Origin: a virus
Length of the DNA stretch: 42,063 nucleotides
IMG/VR virus record: IMGVR_UViG_3300036886_000258
Span: 1-42,063 of that record
Strand: one strand, 5' to 3'
The position numbers were made by a program, and so were the translations under genes. Every line of letters begins with the position of its first letter. The first letter of the stretch is position 1. Below the pieces are notes generated by a model. The model saw only the letters and a program-made list of their open reading frames with translations, was not told the origin of the DNA and ran no database searches. Shown here in pieces: positions 24,007-29,677 of this stretch.

Positions 24007-24159
24007 ATGAGCAAATTAAGAAAAGGTAATAAATCAAATGCATTACTGAATGGCGAATGGGGAGCACACATGCGCAAGTGGGGAAAATTCTTCACCGCCA
24101 AAGTACGTAGAAACGTAGACAAAAAAATAATCAGAAACGAAATTAAAAATGAATTGTAA
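24007..24159 (+). CDS. Small basic hypothetical protein (50 aa)
   Basis: It begins MSKLRKGNKSNALLNGEWG and is rich in Lys and Arg, so nucleic-acid binding is possible. It directly follows the last tRNA of operon A and precedes a 68-aa gene by 2 nt, so it is probably transcribed with both. The start is the first ATG after the tRNA. No family is recognised. Confidence 0.6.
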   Translation: MSKLRKGNKSNALLNGEWGAHMRKWGKFFTAKVRRNVDKKIIRNEIKNEL

Positions 24160-24161
24160 TT

Positions 24162-24368
24162 ATGACAGCAGAAGAATTTTTAAAATCAATAAAAGAATTT
24201 CAAGAAAGCAATCCAAATATTGTAGTATCAAAAAGTTTTTTTACGAAATACGACCCTCTGGTATCAGAAAGTAAATCATCGTTTGTCTTTTTTGAAAAAA
24301 ATCAAATTGGCATTTTAAAGAAATTTAAAATAATTATCGAAGAAAGCACACCACCAACAAACTCATAA
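24162..24368 (+). CDS. Short paralogue of the next gene (68 aa)
   Basis: MTAEEFLKSIKEFQESNPN followed by strands (SSFVFFEKNQIGILKKFKIII) aligns with the first ~60 residues of the 152-aa product that follows (MEAEEILKYLKKCVEEL, VSFIIMEKVEG). It lacks the C-terminal half of that protein. A tandem duplication with loss or gain of a C-terminal domain is likely. Function is unknown. Confidence 0.6.
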   Translation: MTAEEFLKSIKEFQESNPNIVVSKSFFTKYDPLVSESKSSFVFFEKNQIGILKKFKIIIEESTPPTNS

Positions 24369-24372
24369 AATT

Positions 24373-24831
24373 ATGGAAGCAGAAGAAATATTAAAATACC
24401 TTAAAAAATGTGTCGAAGAATTGGTTGGCGATAATGCAGAAGTACTTATAAGTCCGACCATGTATGACCCAACCAAAATGCAATATGATGTTTCATTTAT
24501 TATAATGGAAAAGGTTGAAGGTGGTACAATACCAAGATTTACTGTAAACGTAAAAGATAGATTAAAAAGAAATTTTACAAACATGGAACGTGTTACTCGC
24601 AACAATTTGTTCAAAGGAATGAATGTACAAGACAGTGAAGGCAAAAAAGGCATTGTTAGAAATTGTGAAGATTTACATAATGTTCATATAACTTTTGAAG
24701 GTGAAGGCATTGAAATAGATTATTACGAAATACCTTTTGAGTGCGGTGGAAGTGGTTTATATTGTTTTGCAGAAAACTGTGAAGATAATTGTGAAAATGA
24801 AGACCCGTTGTATTATTACAAAACAAAATAA
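24373..24831 (+). CDS. Hypothetical two-domain protein with SH3/KOW-like C-terminus (152 aa)
   Basis: The N-terminal 60 residues are shared with the preceding small gene. The C-terminal part (KGMNVQDSEGKKGIVRNC, then NVHITFEGEGIEIDYYEI) has the Gly and hydrophobic spacing of a KOW or SH3-like barrel. It ends in an acidic Cys-rich tail (CFAENCEDNCENEDP). The role is unknown, with an RNA- or protein-binding role only a possibility. It lies 3 nt before the receiver-like gene, in the same operon. Confidence 0.55.
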   Translation: MEAEEILKYLKKCVEELVGDNAEVLISPTMYDPTKMQYDVSFIIMEKVEGGTIPRFTVNVKDRLKRNFTNMERVTRNNLFKGMNVQDSEGKKGIVRNCEDLHNVHITFEGEGIEIDYYEIPFECGGSGLYCFAENCEDNCENEDPLYYYKTK

Positions 24832-24834
24832 ATA

Positions 24835-25209
24835 ATGAGCTATAATTTATTCCTTGACGATTTTCGTGAACCAGAAGACGCATTTAATCACACAAATAAC
24901 CAATTATATTTACTTGGCTGGGTTGTTGTTCGTAATTACGATGAATTTGTAAAAACAATCGAAGAAAAGGGCATTCCTGAAATGATTTCATTTGATCATG
25001 ATCTTGCTGACGAGCATTACGAATCACGTCAAGAATATGATGATTATAAAGAAAAGACTGGTTTTCATTGTGCCAAATGGTTTATTAATTATTGTATTGA
25101 CAACAAAAAAGAACTTCCAGCAACGATTCTTATACATTCAATGAATCCTGCTGGAAGTGCTAATATTAAATCTCTGTTCGATACTTATTATAAGTATTTC
25201 AGAACTTAA
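24835..25209 (+). CDS. Cyclic-phosphate processing receiver-like protein (124 aa)
   Basis: MSYNLFLDDFREPEDAF opens with the paired Asp of a receiver fold. MISFDHDLADE and GFHCAKWFINYCID complete the pattern of the cREC family (cyclic-phosphate processing receiver), and ILIHSMNPAGSANI supplies the last strand. The family is thought to act on 2',3'-cyclic phosphate ends in RNA-repair and conflict contexts. Its presence with an Rnl1-like ligase and tRNA arrays in one phage suggests tRNA repair, which is inference. It converges with the secreted protein gene with no gap. Confidence 0.65.
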   Translation: MSYNLFLDDFREPEDAFNHTNNQLYLLGWVVVRNYDEFVKTIEEKGIPEMISFDHDLADEHYESRQEYDDYKEKTGFHCAKWFINYCIDNKKELPATILIHSMNPAGSANIKSLFDTYYKYFRT

Positions 25210-26280
25210 TTATCTTCTACCTGAACTACCACCACCTGAACTCCTGCCACCGCTTGAATTTGAGCTACTTGAGCCAGATGAAAAGTTTGAACTACCTGAA
25301 CTTCTTGAAGAACTTCCAGAATTAAAATTAAATGTTCTACCAAAACCTTGTGGTTCAGAACTTCTGTTTGCTGGCGGAGAATAGCTTCTTGAAGGCACAC
25401 TATAATTTTGAGTACGTGATTGTGTACGCACCTGAGTATTTGGTGTACGATTAAAAACATTTGTTTGAGTACGTGATTGTGTACTTATTTGTGTTCTCCT
25501 GTTTGATACTTCACCAACTCTGCTATTATTATATACAGGTCTGGTGCTCATACGTGGATTGTTGTAAGAAGGTGTATATGTTCTTCTGGTTTGTTGATAT
25601 GTTGATCTGTTTTGTGGAACAACATTATGATTTGTTGGCGGTGCAATTCTACGATTTGATAATGCTGAACCAGTTTCTCTATGACCATATTCAGGTCTCT
25701 GATTAAAATTACCGTGTCCACCGTTCCATTTATGATTATTACTATACCAGTTATGATTATTACCGTACCAATTGTGACCCCAGCCATAATTAAATCTCCA
25801 AGGATTCCAATAATTAAAACCAAAACCGAAATTATTATAATATGGATAGCTCCAATAAGGATAACCAGAAAATCTCATGTCCCAATAAAAATCATATGGG
25901 TCATACATCCAATTTGAATAATACCAAGGACTGCTGTACATCCAGTAATTAAATCCACCATGATAAAATCTACCAATATTATATGAATAATAGAACGGGT
26001 CATCATTATAATAATAATTAACCTGTATGTCTGGATTATCATTTACAAGAGTATCAACAATCTGATCTACATCAATTCTTTTATTCTTTTTAACCTTTTT
26101 AGCATCTTTGCTTGGCTGGTAGTATAAATCATCATACTCTGGCTTTGCAGTAGCGGTAGTTTTATTTAAAGAGTCTTCTTTTGCTTGCCAATACTTTTCG
26201 TAATTGGACTTTTTTTGTGCTGATAGAATCAATCCCATGAACACAAGTGACATAATTAATAATAGTTTTTTCATATACAT
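25210..26280 (-). CDS. Secreted aromatic/Asn-rich protein (356 aa)
   Basis: A Sec signal peptide (MYMKKLLLIMSLVFMGLILS, then AQKK) is followed by a Lys/Asp-rich linker. A long Tyr/Trp/Phe/Asn-rich middle spans residues about 90-190 (WMYSSPWYYSNWMYDPYDFY). The tail is Arg/Thr/Ser-rich and ends in Ser-Gly repeats. Such proteins are common in Bacteroidota genomes and unusual in phages, so host origin is likely. It is presumably exported and attached to, or released from, the outer surface. Surface remodelling or superinfection exclusion is a guess. A start at the second Met (26274) is equally possible. Confidence 0.65.
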   Translation of the reverse strand: MYMKKLLLIMSLVFMGLILSAQKKSNYEKYWQAKEDSLNKTTATAKPEYDDLYYQPSKDAKKVKKNKRIDVDQIVDTLVNDNPDIQVNYYYNDDPFYYSYNIGRFYHGGFNYWMYSSPWYYSNWMYDPYDFYWDMRFSGYPYWSYPYYNNFGFGFNYWNPWRFNYGWGHNWYGNNHNWYSNNHKWNGGHGNFNQRPEYGHRETGSALSNRRIAPPTNHNVVPQNRSTYQQTRRTYTPSYNNPRMSTRPVYNNSRVGEVSNRRTQISTQSRTQTNVFNRTPNTQVRTQSRTQNYSVPSRSYSPPANRSSEPQGFGRTFNFNSGSSSRSSGSSNFSSGSSSSNSSGGRSSGGGSSGRR

Positions 26281-26293
26281 ATAAATTATATAA

Positions 26294-26302
26294 TATAAAT
26301 AG
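26294..26302 (-). promoter_or_regulatory. Phage promoter motif CTATTTATA
   Basis: Sense CTATTTATATTATAT, ending 13 nt before the first ATG of the secreted protein gene. Confidence 0.5.
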
Positions 26303-26337
26303 CAATATCTGTACCAAAGTTTTTTTAACTTTGCTGT

Positions 26338-26346
26338 GTATTTATT
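26338..26346 (+). promoter_or_regulatory. Phage promoter motif GTATTTATT
   Basis: GTATTTATTATAAAT ends 14 nt before the ATG at 26361. A TAACTTTG host-like box at 26326-26333 lies just upstream, without a clear TTG partner. Confidence 0.65.
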
Positions 26347-26360
26347 ATAAATTTCAGATT

Positions 26361-26927
26361 ATGAGCAAAAATGCCACCAAAGAAAGACTTTTCGAAGTAA
26401 CAGGCAGACTTGATAAAACCTTCAGACCCAAATTAAATGAAGCTATATTGCCTGATTCTAATCAGCCAAGACCTTTATATCAAATTGCAAAAGAAATTCG
26501 TCAGGACTGGAAAAATGTATATTTTGGTGCAGTACCTTATTTACAAGCAATGATGACTCTTGATTCAATTGATAGTAATTATGGTATGGATTCAGCAAAA
26601 AGCATTGTGCTTTATTTTCTTTCAAATGCAAGTACATGGAGAGGCGAAACAGCAAAACGCATTAAATCAGAATTAAAAAAGATGGCTGGACTTAAAGAAG
26701 AATTCATGCGTGAAGAAGATGAAGTAGCTCCAGAAAATCTTGCAGTATCACCAGTTGGTGGTGTCGTTGAAGATACTAAAGTACTTCATACAAAAGAATA
26801 CCTTGATCAGTTAAATCAGGTTGTCGGACAAATATATGCACAATTAATATTTGATGGTTTGACTCCAATTGGAGCAAAAGAAAATATTGAATACATGTGT
26901 AAAGTTGCAATACAAAACTTAAAATAA
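26361..26927 (+). CDS. Protein with capsid-targeting-like N-terminus (188 aa)
   Basis: Residues 9-27 (RLFEVTGRLDKTFRPKLNE) are the clearest copy of the shared leader, ending in LNE before Ala28, which matches the T4-type prohead protease rule (L/I)xE. The remaining ~160 residues are helical (PLYQIAKEIRQDWKNVYFGAVPYLQAM) and contain a small acidic stretch near 115. Its C-terminal region resembles that of the 174-aa product at 21430. The ATG at 26361 is set by a GTATTTATT motif 14 nt upstream. Packaging in the head is inferred. Confidence 0.7.
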   Translation: MSKNATKERLFEVTGRLDKTFRPKLNEAILPDSNQPRPLYQIAKEIRQDWKNVYFGAVPYLQAMMTLDSIDSNYGMDSAKSIVLYFLSNASTWRGETAKRIKSELKKMAGLKEEFMREEDEVAPENLAVSPVGGVVEDTKVLHTKEYLDQLNQVVGQIYAQLIFDGLTPIGAKENIEYMCKVAIQNLK

Positions 26928-26946
26928 TAATTAAAATCATAAAGCT

Positions 26947-27285
26947 ATGAAAGATAACAGACAAAGACTTTTCGAAGTCATGGGTAAAATAGACCCAACA
27001 TTTAAACCTAACGCTCAACTTTTAAAAGAGTGGAATTTCGATAAGAAAAAAGGTGAAGGTAAAGAAGAAGACAAAGAGGAAGAAAAAGAAGAAGGTTCTG
27101 AAAAGAAAAAATTCAATTTTGAAAAAAAGGAAGATAAAGAATCCAAAGAACACGAAAAATCTGAAACTCCTGCTGAAGAAAAAGAAGAACACGAAGATAA
27201 AAAAGAATTGAAAGAAGCCGATGCTCCTGCAGCAAAAAAAATACCTGTTGTTTGTTGGGATAAAGCAAAAGTTGGTGGAAAATAA
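26947..27285 (+). CDS. Lys/Glu-rich protein with capsid-targeting-like N-terminus (112 aa)
   Basis: The shared leader spans residues 7-28 (RLFEVMGKIDPTF, then LLKE at 25-28). An almost pure Lys/Glu/Asp stretch of about 65 residues follows, and a short C-terminal KIPVVCWDKAKVGGK. The leader carries the LKE form of an LxE site. The charged remainder resembles highly charged internal head proteins. It follows the 188-aa gene after 19 nt and has no promoter motif of its own, so the three leader-bearing genes here probably form one operon. Confidence 0.65.
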   Translation: MKDNRQRLFEVMGKIDPTFKPNAQLLKEWNFDKKKGEGKEEDKEEEKEEGSEKKKFNFEKKEDKESKEHEKSETPAEEKEEHEDKKELKEADAPAAKKIPVVCWDKAKVGGK

Positions 27286-27306
27286 CATTACAATTCTTTT
27301 TGACTT

Positions 27307-27585
27307 ATGAAAAAAGATAACAGACAAAGACTTTTTGAAGTCATGCAAAGGGTTGATAAAACATTCAAACCTAAATTGAATGAAGACTTTGATAAAGAAA
27401 AAGAAGTTATTGTTTCGGAAGATATAAGTATTGATGTAGAAGTGGGTGACACTATTATGATGGGCAAATTTAAAAATTCGCCAACAGTAGTAAAATCAAT
27501 AGGAAAAGACGAACATGGTATGCCAACTATTAATGGTAAGAAAGTAGTAACATTTAGAAACGCTACCGAAAAAAATAAGAAATAA
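27307..27585 (+). CDS. Protein with capsid-targeting-like N-terminus (92 aa)
   Basis: It carries the shared leader at residues 8-26 (RLFEVMQRVDKTFKPKLNE) with LNE at 24-26. The mature part would be ~66 residues with a beta-like core (IDVEVGDTIMMGKFKNSPTVV and NGKKVVTFRNA). It is third in the run of leader-bearing genes. Function is unknown. Confidence 0.7.
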   Translation: MKKDNRQRLFEVMQRVDKTFKPKLNEDFDKEKEVIVSEDISIDVEVGDTIMMGKFKNSPTVVKSIGKDEHGMPTINGKKVVTFRNATEKNKK

Positions 27586-27591
27586 TTTAAA

Positions 27592-27608
27592 TTTTTTTAA
27601 AAATAATT
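27592..27608 (+). promoter_or_regulatory. A/T upstream element shared with operon A
   Basis: TTTTTTTAAAAATAATT, identical to 21965-21981 and at nearly the same distance (31 nt against 32) from the TATCTTTG box. Confidence 0.5.
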
Positions 27609-27618
27609 GAAAAATAGT

Positions 27619-27647
27619 TTGGAATTGTCAAAACTTTATTATCTTTG
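27619..27647 (+). promoter_or_regulatory. Host-type promoter of tRNA operon B
   Basis: TTG (27619-27621), an 18-nt spacer and TATCTTTG (27640-27647). The -7 box is identical to that of operon A. Confidence 0.75.
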
Positions 27648-27689
27648 CAGTGTATTTAGATTAAAGAAACAATTAAAAAGATTAAAACA

Positions 27690-27782
27690 ATGAAAAAATT
27701 ACTCGACATATTGGTAGCAGTCCTCATGGTGGATGTCCTATTATGGGCAGCCGAAGAGGATGATCTATGCGAAGTCGGGTAA
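27690..27782 (+). CDS. Leader peptide B of the Asp/Glu/Val/Leu/Ala/Trp tRNA operon (30 aa)
   Basis: This 30-codon ORF starts MKKLLDILVAVLMVDV and continues through LLWAAEEDDLCEVG. By count it has Leu 7, Val 5, Asp 4, Ala 3, Glu 3 and Trp 1. These 23 of 30 residues fall in the six specificities of the tRNAs that follow. The Leu codons are varied (TTA, CTC, TTG, CTA), as if to sample several tRNAs. The last codons and stop form antiterminator segment 2 (AGTCGGGT at 27773-27780). The layout parallels leader A. The inference is that a slow or stalled leader ribosome, for lack of charged tRNA, prevents termination ahead of the tRNA array. Confidence 0.75.
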   Translation: MKKLLDILVAVLMVDVLLWAAEEDDLCEVG

Positions 27783-27854
27783 TGTGAAATAACACATATG
27801 CAACCTCCTTTCTTATAAAAAAGAAACCCGACTACCCTAAATTTAGTCGGGTTT
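27773..27854 (+). promoter_or_regulatory. Attenuator B: antiterminator and terminator alternatives
   Basis: AGTCGGGT (27773-27780, segment 2) is perfectly complementary to ACCCGACT (27826-27833, segment 3). Segment 3 also pairs with AGTCGGGT (27845-27852, segment 4). ACTCGAC (27701-27707) can pair with GTCGGGT of segment 2 over 7 bp (one G-U). The order and exclusivity match attenuator A, with a different sequence. Confidence 0.75.
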
Positions 27855-27857
27855 TTT
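27824..27857 (+). terminator. Intrinsic terminator of attenuator B
   Basis: AAACCCGACTA (27824-27834) and TAGTCGGGTTT (27844-27854) form an 11-bp stem with a 9-nt loop and a U-run. Confidence 0.85.
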
Positions 27858-27873
27858 GTTTTCAGGGGTTGTG

Positions 27874-27882
27874 GTTCTTTGA
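27874..27882 (+). promoter_or_regulatory. boxA-like antitermination element
   Basis: GTTCTTTGACATGTTGG lies 14 nt before the first tRNA of operon B. It is close to the GTTCTTTGACATATTG-type sequence I recall from Bacteroidota rRNA operons. Confidence 0.5.
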
Positions 27883-27896
27883 CATGTTGGAAATTT

Positions 27897-27973
27897 GGTG
27901 CTGGGGGATGCTTGGTTGTGTCCGTCTGCCTGTCACGCAGAACATCAGGAGGGTTCGATTCCCTTCAGCACCG
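27897..27973 (+). tRNA. tRNA-Asp(GUC)
   Basis: The acceptor GGTGCTG/CAGCACC has G73, anticodon stem TCTGC/GCAGA and loop CTGTCAC giving GUC. G73 and GUC fit aspartate identity. Confidence 0.92.
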
Positions 27974-27990
27974 CCATTCTCAACCGAAAG

Positions 27991-28033
27991 CAAGTAGGTT
28001 ACTGGTGCAGCGGGGTTCGAGACCCCAACCTTG
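27991..28033 (+). other. Orphan T-arm minihelix (possible tRNA remnant)
   Basis: GGGG-TTCGAGA-CCCC, a T-arm-like hairpin, is closed by GGTT/AACC and CAA/TTG, with an 11-nt insertion. No D or anticodon arm is present. It may be the decayed remainder of a tRNA, or a spacer hairpin. Confidence 0.4.
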
Positions 28034-28083
28034 ATGGTTCGTTCCTGACAGGGCATGGTTGCAAAAAACAGTTCGGAGAAAAT

Positions 28084-28160
28084 GGTGCGTTGTGCTCACT
28101 TGGCGTGAGAACTTGGCTGTCACCCATGTAAAATTAGGGGTTCGAACCCCCTACGCACCG
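28084..28160 (+). tRNA. tRNA-Asp(GUC), second copy
   Basis: Acceptor GGTGCGT/ACGCACC, G73, loop CTGTCAC giving GUC, T arm AGGGG-TTCGAAC-CCCCT. The anticodon stem has one internal mismatch. Confidence 0.88.
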
Positions 28161-28203
28161 CCACTTACCCTTATTTTACTGTTATAGCGGTAAAAATGTA
28201 AGG

Positions 28204-28298
28204 AAAAGTGCCATATATGATACTATAATGTGATTTTCACATCAAATTTACCGTTATAACAGTAAAAAGTGCCATATATGATACTATAATGTGATTTT
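28204..28298 (+). repeat. Two identical 34-nt direct repeats in a tRNA spacer
   Basis: An identical 34-nt sequence (starting AAAAGTGCCATATATGATAC) lies at 28204-28237 and 28265-28298, a 61-nt period. Each copy is preceded by a near-palindrome of the form TTTAC-TGTTATAGC-GGTAAA. It fills the spacer between tRNA-Asp and tRNA-Glu. Confidence 0.85.
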
Positions 28299-28309
28299 TT
28301 TGACAAAAT

Positions 28310-28384
28310 GCTGCTGTCTTCTAAATAGGATAGGAAAATAGACCTTCAATCTATTAAATGTGGGTTCGAATCCCATCGGCAGTA
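28310..28384 (+). tRNA. tRNA-Glu(UUC) with C33
   Basis: Acceptor GCTGCTG/CGGCAGT (one terminal G-U), anticodon stem ATAGA/TCTAT, loop CCTTCAA. Position 34-36 is UUC if the perfect stem is accepted, and position 33 is then C instead of the near-universal U. A shifted reading (UCA, opal-like) would break the stem. Confidence 0.75.
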
Positions 28385-28388
28385 CAAA

Positions 28389-28484
28389 TTGAATTGATGT
28401 CTTTCATGCATATACGTATATGAGAAAGAAAAAATGCCGTTACAGGGATGGGCACATCGTTGATGGCGGTATTCATCAATTCAA
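28389..28484 (+). ncRNA. Three-way-junction RNA between two tRNAs
   Basis: TTGAATTGATG (28389-28399) and CATCAATTCAA (28474-28484) form a perfect 11-bp closing stem. Inside are two hairpins: TCTTTC.../...GAAAGA enclosing CATATACGTATATG, and AATGCCG/CGGTATT enclosing GATG-GGCA-CATC. It fills almost exactly the space between two Glu tRNAs (28384 to 28488). Function is unknown. An RNA processing or regulatory element is possible. Confidence 0.55.
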
Positions 28485-28487
28485 GAC

Positions 28488-28560
28488 GCTCGATTCTTCT
28501 AATGGCAAAGGAAAGCTGACTCTCAATCAGTTAACAGCAGTTCGATTCTGCTATCGAGTA
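28488..28560 (+). tRNA. tRNA-Glu(CUC)
   Basis: Acceptor GCTCGAT/ATCGAGT, loop CTCTCAA giving CUC, T arm AGCAG-TTCGATT-CTGCT. Confidence 0.9.
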
Positions 28561-28565
28561 CAAAT

Positions 28566-28637
28566 GTTCGGTTCGTCTAATGGTTAGGACGCAAGGTTTT
28601 CATCCTTGCAATAGGGGTTCGATTCCCCTACCGAATA
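28566..28637 (+). tRNA. tRNA-Glu(UUC)
   Basis: Acceptor GTTCGGT/ACCGAAT, D stem GTC/GAC, anticodon stem CAAGG/CCTTG, loop TTTTCAT giving UUC with a normal U33. Confidence 0.92.
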
Positions 28638-28704
28638 CCAAACAGGGTATATTATCCCCAAAATTGGAGAAAGAGGGGAAAGTATGCCCCAAATTAGAAA
28701 GTGT

Positions 28705-28751
28705 TGCATATTATCAACAAAAATGCCAGTTATGATGATAATATACAACAA
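28705..28751 (+). other. Long hairpin before tRNA-Val
   Basis: GTTGCATATTATCA and TGATAATATACAAC form a 14-position stem with one mismatch, enclosing about 19 nt, ending just before tRNA-Val. It may guide processing. Confidence 0.5.
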
Positions 28752-28753
28752 AT

Positions 28754-28837
28754 AGGAGTTTAGCTCAGTTGGTTCAGAGCACCTGCCTTACAAGCAGGGG
28801 GCGAAAGTTTACGTGGGTTCGAATCCCTCAACTCCTA
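28754..28837 (+). tRNA. tRNA-Val(UAC) with extended variable region
   Basis: Acceptor AGGAGTT/AACTCCT, D stem GCTC/GAGC, anticodon stem CCTGC/GCAGG, loop CTTACAA giving UAC. The variable region is about 14 nt (GGGCGAAAGTTTAC), where bacterial Val tRNAs have 5. The T stem has one mismatch. Confidence 0.82.
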
Positions 28838-28843
28838 CAAATT

Positions 28844-28917
28844 GCATCTTTAACTCAGTCTGGGAGAGTGTCTGTATTACAAGCAGAAAGTCGGGGGTTC
28901 AAACCCCTCAAGATGCA
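28844..28917 (+). tRNA. tRNA-Val(UAC), normal form
   Basis: Acceptor GCATCTT/AAGATGC, anticodon stem TCTGT/GCAGA, loop ATTACAA giving UAC, and a 5-nt variable loop. The T loop is TTCAAAC. Confidence 0.9.
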
Positions 28918-28920
28918 CAA

Positions 28921-29001
28921 AGGTGAAGGTCCGCACACAGGGGCGGACCTCACCCACATAGGCATAATAACCGATAAAGAGTATTTATCGGCTCTACAAC
29001 C
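28921..29001 (+). other. Hairpin-rich spacer
   Basis: GGTGAAGGTCCGC/GCGGACCTCACC forms a 12-bp stem with one bulge, and CCGATAAA/TTTATCGG an 8-bp stem. CCGATAAAGAGTA is repeated directly after it. No coding potential is seen. Confidence 0.5.
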
Positions 29002-29015
29002 GATAAAGAGTAAAT

Positions 29016-29099
29016 CCGATTGTGATGGAATTGGCAGACATGCATGGCTAAGAACCATGTGCCGTAACAGGTTTGTGGGTTCGACTCCCACCAATCGGA
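29016..29099 (+). tRNA. tRNA-Leu(AAG)
   Basis: Acceptor CCGATTG/CAATCGG with A73, anticodon stem CATGG/CCATG, loop CTAAGAA giving AAG, and a long variable arm as expected for leucine. A34 is rare in bacterial leucine tRNAs. Confidence 0.85.
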
Positions 29100-29120
29100 C
29101 AATTTTTAGTAGACATGATA

Positions 29121-29129
29121 GTATTTATA
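29121..29129 (+). promoter_or_regulatory. Phage promoter motif GTATTTATA
   Basis: GTATTTATAAACAAA ends 17 nt before the HNH gene ATG, inside tRNA operon B. Confidence 0.5.
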
Positions 29130-29146
29130 AACAAATATGCCTACTA

Positions 29147-29611
29147 ATGAGAAATAGTTATAATAAAGAAATGATTGAATCTGCAGTTGCATCAAGTATG
29201 TGCTGGGCAGATGTATGTAGAAAATTGGGAGTACAACCAATGACTGGTTCACAAACACATTTGAAAAAAAGAGCGTGTGATTTTAATATAGATTATTCGC
29301 ATTTTACTGGTAGTGGACACAAAAAAGGAAAAACATACGAAAAAAAAGATGCATTGGAATATTGTTTTAACGGTAGTACAATTAGCTCACATAAATTAAA
29401 AAACAAATTAATACGTGACGGATATAAAGAAAAACGTTGTGAAAAATGTAAAAACGATAAGTGGATGGGTGAAGACATTCCATTAGAACTTCATCATATT
29501 GACAGTAACCATTTTAATAACGAATTAAAAAATCTTGTAATTCTTTGTGCTAATTGTCACGCAATTGAAGATGCAAAAATACAACAACCTGTCGTGGCGC
29601 AACTGGAGTAA
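29147..29611 (+). CDS. HNH endonuclease inserted in tRNA operon B (154 aa)
   Basis: The C-terminal half has two CxxC knuckles (CEKC, CANC) and the HNH core LELHHIDSNHFNNELKNL, a beta-beta-alpha-metal nuclease typical of free-standing phage homing endonucleases. The N-terminal part (SAVASSMCWADVCRKLG) is a small DNA-binding-like helical region. The true start is the ATG at 29147. The longer open frame upstream only runs through tRNA genes. Its stop codon lies inside the D region of the following tRNA-Leu, a 27-nt overlap. It has its own promoter motif. Confidence 0.8.
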   Translation: MRNSYNKEMIESAVASSMCWADVCRKLGVQPMTGSQTHLKKRACDFNIDYSHFTGSGHKKGKTYEKKDALEYCFNGSTISSHKLKNKLIRDGYKEKRCEKCKNDKWMGEDIPLELHHIDSNHFNNELKNLVILCANCHAIEDAKIQQPVVAQLE

Positions 29612-29671
29612 GACGCACGTGTTTTAGAAGCACGCCTTAATTGGATGTGGGTTCGAGTCCCACCGACAGGA
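29585..29671 (+). tRNA. tRNA-Leu(UAG), overlapping the HNH gene
   Basis: Acceptor CCTGTCG/CGACAGG with A73, anticodon stem CGTGT/GCACG, loop TTTAGAA giving UAG, and a variable arm of about 12 nt. The first 27 nt also encode the C-terminus of the HNH protein. Confidence 0.88.
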
Positions 29672-29677
29672 CAACAA

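Noticed and set aside
27862-28131. Open frames over the Asp tRNAs
   Set aside because: Same reason: they are translations of tRNA and spacer sequence with no start signal.
28204-28298. Possible CRISPR-like array
   Set aside because: Only two repeat copies, no spacer set, and no cas genes nearby. The repeats sit inside a tRNA spacer.
28310-28384. Opal-suppressor tRNA (UCA anticodon)
   Set aside because: That reading needs a shifted anticodon loop that unpairs the stem. The UUC reading keeps five perfect pairs and matches the Glu-rich operon.
28769-29146. N-terminal 126 codons of a long open frame leading into the HNH gene
   Set aside because: The frame runs through two Val tRNAs, a hairpin spacer and a Leu tRNA. 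The HNH start at 29147 has its own promoter motif.
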